From Amyloporia xantha (lineage: Eukaryota > Basidiomycota > Agaricomycetes > Polyporales > Adustoporiaceae), in the NCBI GenBank assembly GCA_036971615.1, contig JAYKKR010000011.1, positions 1,116,001 to 1,180,000 of the forward strand: a stretch of DNA of 64,000 bases, given 5' to 3'. The translations under genes and the position numbers were made by a program. This document shows positions 58,017 through 64,000 of the stretch, one piece after another; position 1 is the stretch's first letter, and each line of letters begins with the position of its first letter. The notes under the pieces were generated by a model that saw only the letters and a list, made by a program, of their open reading frames with translations, searched no databases and was not told the origin of the DNA.

Positions 58017-60732
58017 TCACCATGTATCTCCAGGACTATCAAATGGTGAATGGGTGAGGCCATCTGCGTCCTCAGTGGCAGCCCTGGGTATCGTCGGTGT
58101 TGAGGCCATGGTGATGAAAGAGGAACTTGACTCCGACGACTTCGAATGCAAGGAAGGTCTATTCGGGATAGGTGGAGGTCCCCCTTGACCGCTCTGCGTC
58201 ATGCGGCGCGGCGGAGGCGGAGGAGGCGGTTTCTTCACGGGAGGCACGTTTGTGGTCATATCCGTCGGCCGTTTCACAGGCGTAGACCGCCCGGAATGCC
58301 GCTCATGCCTTTGCTCATCATCCGAGTCCATCGATCGTCGAACAGGCATAAGCCTTTCCTCTTCGTCTTCACCGCTGCTGCCCAGGTAATCGCCGGTATC
58401 AAACCGCCCATCTTGGGGACTTTGGCTGTCTGCAAAATGGTGATCGCCGAAAGGATGCTCGTCGTCAGAGGCGTTCATATCATAGTGCTTCCGCCCCGCG
58501 GCGAGTAATCTGCGTTTGCTGTTTCCAGTATCCATCGTCAGCACAGGCGGAGCACTCGCGCCCGCTCCACGCGTCATGGCGGGCGGTCGCTGAGGCAGGG
58601 CCGGGGGCAATGATGAAGAAGATTGGAGTACTTCAGTGTATGTGGCCGGGAACAGCCCACGCTTGGTTCCAAGTTCACCCATCCACCAATCATCTAGCAC
58701 CTCATTCACTACGGCGATTTGGTCTCCAGCGCGGAAGGTTAGCTCATCTGTCGATCCCGCAGTGAAGTCATGCAGCGCGACGACCATCTTCCGTGTGTCC
58801 CGACCTTGGTATGCCAATCCTCCGTAAGGTGACTTTGACGCACGTATAGGGATCTTAGGTGATGAGCTTGGGACAGATGCTGAGCTCTTGCTCTTGCGGT
58901 GCTTTGACTTGTGAGAGGAGGCAGAACGTACGCTCGGAGGCCGGCCCCAGTCGTCGCTCTCCAGTTCGTGTTCGTCATCACTGCCATCGGCCTCATCTCG
59001 TAGGGCTGAGAAAGTGTCCTTGTCCTTGTCCTTCTTTCCGCGGCCTGCGACAGAACTCACGGCACTCGCCGCCCATCCCGCAACACTCAGCTTGCGGGAG
59101 CTCTTCTCCGCCTTCTCTCTCTCCTTCTCCTTTTCTTTCTCCTTGTCCCTTTCTTTTTCTCTTTCTTTTTCCTTCTCCTTCTCACTTGTCATAGTCGCGA
59201 CACTATCCGAGCGCTTTCGCGAAGTACGCGACTGAGGACGGGAAGGGGGCCTTGATGGAGGCCTTGAGGGGGGTCTTGAGGGCGCTTTGCTGCCGGCTTC
59301 AGACTTACGTCTGGAGAGCGAGAGCCCTCGAGGTCTAGAAGAGGGTTCCTCTTCGGAAGAAGACCCGTCAGGGGATTCTGCCTTGGCCGACCGTTTCGAG
59401 ATGGACTTCGTCGAGCGCACTGAGCCAAAGCGAGGCTCGTCCGGATCGCGCGTAAACATATGCATGGGGCCCTTTGGTCGGGACATCTCCATGTGGGTCA
59501 TGGTGGCCCTGCACAAAAGGCGATGAGAGACAAATTTAAGCTACAATTATGTTAGACGACTTACTCATCGACCCAGCCCGACTTGACATCACGCAACACT
59601 TCAAGATACTGTTCCACAAAATTCATCTCCAGGTCAAGCAACGCTGTCAAGTCGCGCAGCTGCATCACTTCATTCTCCTGGATGGCAAACATACGGACGC
59701 GCACGTCCTCTGCTGTCTCCTCACTGCGAGCATTATGGGATGAGTTGCATGGTTAGCCGAGAAGAGACTGACGCACTAGCGCGACTTCGCCTTTGCATAC
59801 TCATCCTCTGCTTCATTCCGCTCCTTCTCCTTCTCCTTCTTACTGTTTTTCACCTTTTCCAGCTTGCTGATAGCGGCATCATAACTCAATCTTGGGGTTG
59901 AGTTCCATGTGGATTAGTCGAAGAAATAGAGTAGAAAGGGCTCAAGATACGTACCGCCTACTGTCAAGCTTCTTTCGCTGCGCTTGATACTCCTTGATCT
60001 CATCCTCCCCACGATGAATTGCCGCAAGGTAAGTGTCTTCAAATGACAATGCGAATGTCTCCTGAAGCGTTGCAACCTTGCAAAGGGCACGACCCATATT
60101 CACCAATGAAGTACCTACGAATTAAGAACAGACAGGTATGGGCACTTGACGCAATTTCCAGTAGGATAATGTTCTCCACTTACCGTATGCCGAATCATCG
60201 CCAAATTCTTCTCCGTGTCTGATCATTACAATCCCGAAGGTGTCTACGGGCAGGAGTTTCTCACTCTCATCAAGTGCTTCAGATTCCTTCTTCTTGATGA
60301 GAGAGGAGTGATAGTCTTCCGATGCGACATGTAGCCTGCGTATTACATTGATGGATCAGTTATATGATTGACCTTACGAGTACTGCGCTCCGCTGAGTAG
60401 TAGGGATTACCTCCCCCCTCTCCAACAAGAGTCGCAGCTTGGACATCCAAGATATTCACATAATCACTCCGTCGATCATGCACTCACCTCCAGAGGCCTT
60501 GTCTCCGCAACTCAATATCATTCTCCAGATCACGGAACTCGTCCGTTACTGTGGTCTTGTCCCGCGACGAGATAACTTCACCTGCCCACTACAACCAGAC
60601 CATCCTCAGCACACTGAGCCTGCGGTTCTGAAGCAGACTCCTCGCACCTGCTTTAGCTTTCCAAGCTACATTTCACAATCAGTCTGAAGCTCTCTACACA
60701 CCCTCATAAGCGCTCACCTGCTTGCTGGCCAT
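58017..60732 (-). CDS. BAR-SH3 membrane-curvature adaptor
   Basis: Several exons encode about 730 residues. The start at 60732 gives MASKQ, then WAGEVISSRDKTTVTDEFRD. The BAR domain (about 1-240) reads RLHVASEDYHSSLIKKKESE, HGEEFGDDSAYG, ALCKVATLQETFALSFEDTY, EDEIKEYQAQRKKLDSRR, LSYDAAISKLEKVKNSKKEK, EETAEDVRVRM and LDLEMNFVEQYLEVLRDVKS. A long disordered linker holds SRPPSRPPSRPPSRP and a charged E-K/R-E run (EKEKEKEREKERDKEKEKEK). The SH3 domain is near residues 480-540: MVVALHDFTAGSTDELTFRA, DDWWMGELGTKRGLFPATY (ALYDY variant, conserved WW and Pro). The tail is Pro-rich (PVKKPPPPPPPRR), a ligand for SH3 or EVH1 partners. BAR-SH3 proteins act in endocytosis, membrane scission and actin patch function at the plasma membrane. 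Confidence 0.87.
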
Positions 60733-61216
60733 ATCGGAGCAAACTACGGTGACCAGAAGTACTCTATGCTGCAGTACCAGTCGTCGAGGATCAAGAGGCG
60801 AGTCTGTCTGACGATGTGGTGGAAGGTTTGTCGAGGTTGCGGAGCAAAACACATGGTAGTCGAGACGTTCATATTTAATAGAATGCCGTTCTTCGCCGTT
60901 ATCAAAGATTGGACCAACGCCTTCGCCAAGACAACCAAGATAAATCGGGAAGCCTTTGAAAGTTTAGAATATTCCCCACTGAACGTACAACATCGGCCAA
61001 AGTCAACATACACCCTTTGGTGTAGAGGTCTCTCGCCGTGTAGATCGACCCGGAAAACTCTCAGGCAATTCTCACCGCCATATTCTAACTAGGGATAAGG
61101 TTACCTATCAAATGAAGCCATCGTACGACAGGGAGCATGCTTAGCAGTACAAGATTACGGGTGTATTTGGGTACAGTGAGATATGAGACTACTAACTCAA
61201 AAGTGCTACTTCCATG
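60733..61216. other. Intergenic between BAR-SH3 and Snf12 genes
   Basis: A 108-codon plus-strand frame (60766-61092) shows no motif and is opposed by an 89-codon frame in the same place. Not called. Confidence 0.45.
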
Positions 61217-62895
61217 TCATATCCCGGCCTTTGCCGCTAGACGCAGCCCTTCCTGTATAGCCACGGCCTCCTCCACCCAAGGCAGCCTGAAGAATTCACT
61301 GCGCCTCAGGTCTTCCTGGCGTACAGTCGCGCCCTCGCTCGGCCCGCTGCCCAGCACGCTCTCGAGGTCGCGCGACTGGGAGGCCAGCCACGTCTGGATG
61401 AACTGCTGCGGGTCGTCCGCGAACGAGCGCAGGAACGAGCGCTTCAGATGCGCATTATTGAGCGACTGCACGTGCAGCGCGATCTGTGCGGCCGATCAGC
61501 ATCGCCAGTGCAGAGTCAACGCAAGATAGACTCACTTCATCGTCTAGCTTAGTGAGATCACGAGAGGTCTCAGACGACATCTGGACGACGGCGTGGTTCA
61601 TGCGGTGTTTCAACCCCGAGTCATCCAGCTTCACTTCGATGTCCCACGCGCCGGGCTTTTCGGGTGGGGGGAGGGTGGGGTTGAGAGTATAATGCAATAT
61701 GATAGGATCCGGTGGGCCAAGGTATCGATTGACCAGTTCGGGCAGATGCTGGAACAGCACGGTATCGCTGCCAAATATCTAGAGATCCAAGTAAGACTAT
61801 CTATCTCGTTTCGTATAGGAGAATGCGTACAGGACGGAGATGTGCATCTGCCCGAACCATGCGTCGGTCAACTTTGTCCTGTAGGCCCTGGATTTTTATG
61901 TAATTCCATAAAGCTTGTACAACGCCTGTCCGGCTCTCTTCTTTCAGCCCCAGTATGTTGCCTAGAGCAAGGTGAGATAAATCCAGTAGTACATCGAAAG
62001 ACGAGACAGACCGAGGTCACGATGAACCTTATACTGCTCTGGTTGCTGTTCCAGGTACAGCATGATCCGAATCTTTGTCGGCGTGTCTCCCTTCCGTCGA
62101 ATGGTGAACCCGTCTAGTTGTGGGCTATTTGGGCCACGGACCCACTTTTTGGACGCCAGACGAAGTCAGATTCCGCCATAGCAGGCTGCATCTGGATGCG
62201 GTATATTCATGAACTCACTTCGACAATGTTACCCTCAGGGTAAAGAGTGGTGTCCCTGTCAAGCTCCACCACCATCTGCTTGACAAGAGTTGAGAACTTC
62301 CGGGGCGGTGTCCGGTCCTTCGCTCGTTGGTTGGGTATCTGTAGTCGCCCGGGCGAGTCTGGGCGATCGAATAAAACGAGACGCGAGTGAAAGACACACC
62401 TCGAGCAGTCTTCCATCTACTCGGAACTGCCATGCAGGAATTCCCTCGCCCGTCTCGGGGTTGACCTTCCCGGCTTCTCCCTCTGGCAGGCTTGGGCTAG
62501 CCGCGCCTGGTATCTGCTGCCATGTCTGCCCTGAGACCGTGTGACTGAGGAATATTCGCAGTGTTCGTGTAGTCTGGAAGCGGCGTGAGCAATACCTCGT
62601 GAAGAGAACAGGGGGACAAACAGGAACAATGCGAGCGACAGCGTCCTGTACTTCGACGCGTTTTCGAGTCATCGTCCAGTCAAGACGACGCTCCATCTCT
62701 AGGAGGTCACGATACATCTGCGAGTCTGCCGAGAAGTCGGGCGACTGCAGCAGTGCATTGGGAAGGTTCTTGTCCGTGAGCTTTCGTTTCCTGAGATGCC
62801 GCGTTTCATCAAGTGAGTGCATAACAGAACATTAGCATCACCCAACCCTCGAATGTGGCCAGGACGCACTTCGCTGCAGGCTTTTGGGCATCCAT
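61217..62895 (-). CDS. SWI/SNF (RSC) complex subunit, Snf12/Swp73/BAF60 family
   Basis: Several exons encode about 450 residues. The start at 62895 gives MDAQKPAAKKRKLTDKNLPN across the first intron. The conserved N-terminal part follows: MYRDLLEMERRLDWTMTRKR, VEVQDAVAR, RTLRIFLSHTVSGQTWQ and PAWQFRVDGRLLE. The middle reads FSTLVKQMVVELDRDTTLYP, GNIVEWVRG and FTIRRKGD. The SWIB domain is PTKIRIMLYLEQQPEQYKVH, ALGNILGLKEESRTGVVQAL and WNYIKIQGLQDKVDRRMVRA. The C-terminal part (SLNNAHLKRSFLRSFADDPQ, QFIQTWLASQSRDLESVLG) is the family signature. This is a core nuclear subunit of SWI/SNF-class remodelers that links the ATPase module to transcription factors. It is divergent from the pseudouridine synthase, with 304 bp between the start codons. 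Confidence 0.9.
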
Positions 62896-63199
62896 CTCGG
62901 CGTGTGTAGTGGCGAGTGGGAATGAAGAGCTTTGTACAGCAGAGAAATGTTCTGGACCAAATATACAATTAGCGATGACACCACACAGCGCGTAGTCAAG
63001 TCTGATGTGCTATGCGGGATCCAGTGAAGGAAGGGGAGTATATGGGTCCCTGCAAAGGAACTTGAAGCGACCAAACGATCGAGTTGGGTTCCTCTTTTGG
63101 ACGAAGACAAACATGACCAAGCAATGCTTAAGCTGTAAGACTCGGACAAGTTTCTAGCTCCAAATTCTAGTGAAGGCCAACTCGCCTTTCTCCTAGTTG
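62896..63199. promoter_or_regulatory. Shared divergent promoter region (Snf12 / RluA-type)
   Basis: 304 bp between two start codons pointing outwards. Open minus-strand frames overlap it, but they only continue noncoding upstream sequence. Both products are housekeeping-type, consistent with a bidirectional promoter. No clear TATA box was seen. Confidence 0.45.
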
Positions 63200-64000
63200 T
63201 ATGCTAAGCAGAGCTTGCTTGACGCATGGGCCTCGACTGTCATCGCGAAAGGCATCAAGTTGGGCTAGACATGCCCTCTACATAGACCGTGCAATCCTGG
63301 TAGTGAATAAACCTACAGGCCTGGTATGTCAATTCAAAAGGCAAGATGACGACTCGTATGAGGTATGATCCAATGACGGTCCCCTAGCTTCTTCGTCTAC
63401 ATGTTTTCTTGCATAGGAAACAGGAGAAAGTCTGAATGATTTCATCGAAGGTGAATTGCTGTGAATTTGCCCCCGCTGTCAGCGAACTTGACGCACTGCA
63501 CTGTTATAGACTTGAAGCGTAGATTTGAGTTGACAACTGATCCAATACCGCTGCATCGACTCGACAAGGTGATATTACAGCCATATGCCACCGAAGTTTC
63601 CTAATGCCCTCTTGTCATACGGGACAGGCGACGACGGGTAGCCTAGCATTTGCGTTAACTCCTGCACATGCGCGCGACATCGCTGAACAGTTTCGTACGC
63701 ATACTGTGACAAAGTCATACCTTGCTCTGGTTCGTGGGGGGTCGGCATCCTTCCCTAAGCAATCTGGTACAATACGAGGCGCGCTCTACACAAATAATGG
63801 ACGGGTGTCAGTAGAAGGCGGCGAACGATCGGAGAAGCGCTCGATTGTCGAAACAGATTGGGAGGTGCTGGCAACATCAGTGGGCATTCACCGTTTTATT
63901 AAATTCTTCTGCTCGTGTTGAATGCTAGCGATAGCCTCTTGTGCCAATCAGTCTTGTGAGGCTGTCCCCGTATACTGGCTACAAGCACCAACTCCGAGTT
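63200..64000 (+). CDS. RluA-type pseudouridine synthase, 3' end beyond window
   Basis: Exons run from ATG 63200 to the window edge. MLSRACLTHGPRLSSRKASS is Arg/Ser-rich without acidic residues, suggesting mitochondrial import. Then LYIDRAILVVNKPTGLVCQF is the opening strand of RluA-family enzymes. After three short introns comes PLHRLDKATTGSLAFALTPA, the catalytic motif (H-R-L-D with the active Asp; the usual K-D-T-S-G is K-A-T-T-G). HARDIAEQFRTHTVTKSYLA and LVRGG follow. The last visible exon, using an acceptor ATAG before CCTCTT, gives LSPYTGYKHQLRV, the conserved G-R/Y-K/T-H-Q-[IL]-R motif. The enzyme isomerises uridine to pseudouridine in RNA, probably mitochondrial rRNA or tRNA. It is truncated only by the window. 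Confidence 0.87.

Overview
The window looks like nuclear DNA of a filamentous basidiomycete (Agaricomycetes, probably a wood- or litter-associated species). Most genes are cut by many short GT-AG introns of about 50-80 nt, the tRNA carries the usual intron after position 37, and the gene content fits: a secreted GH3 beta-glucosidase, DPBB/expansin-like secreted proteins, leucine-rich F-box proteins, a THEM6-like thioesterase, and kinases with an MLKL-like N-terminus. All calls come from reading translations and splice sites by eye; no database search was possible.

Layout. 0-5 kb: gene-poor, with a 54-residue secreted peptide (-), a tRNA-Leu(AAG) with intron (+) and a DPBB/RlpA-like secreted protein (-). 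5-6.5 kb: short-chain dehydrogenase (+) with a one-base frame break. 6.5-9.8 kb: no convincing gene, GC rises. 9.9-14.4 kb: GH3 beta-glucosidase (+) with a Ser-Ala pentapeptide repeat and a frame break. 15.2-20 kb: two F-box genes (-) made by a tandem duplication that also carried a GH3 copy, now a relic at about 17.5-17.9 kb. 21.6-25.4 kb: SNF2 chromatin-remodelling ATPase with a C-terminal PHD-type zinc module (-). 26.4 kb: second DPBB protein. 28.1-28.5 kb: short terminal-inverted-repeat element. 29.5 kb: proline-iminopeptidase-like hydrolase (+). 31.1-35.2 and 39.2-43.6 kb: a divergently oriented pair of large TKL-like kinases sharing an MLKL-like helical N-terminus, a non-RD kinase domain and a conserved, unnamed C-terminal region; the 4 kb between them holds an old tandem duplication. 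44.2-52.6 kb: THEM6-like thioesterase, ankyrin-MYND protein and aldo/keto reductase (all -). 53.7-54.5 kb: a cluster of small GC-rich hairpins. 55.7-57.1 kb: orphan membrane protein (+). 58.0-63 kb: BAR-SH3 protein and SWI/SNF subunit Snf12/Swp73 (-). 63.2 kb to the edge: RluA-type pseudouridine synthase (+), partial, divergent from Snf12.

The genes form no operon or evident biosynthetic cluster. Two secreted-wall/sugar functions (GH3, DPBB), two chromatin genes and two kinase paralogues stand out. The most interesting system is the divergent kinase pair, whose architecture resembles cell-death executioners of the MLKL type. Local gene duplication is a recurring theme: DPBB pair, GH3/F-box unit, kinase pair and an intergenic repeat.
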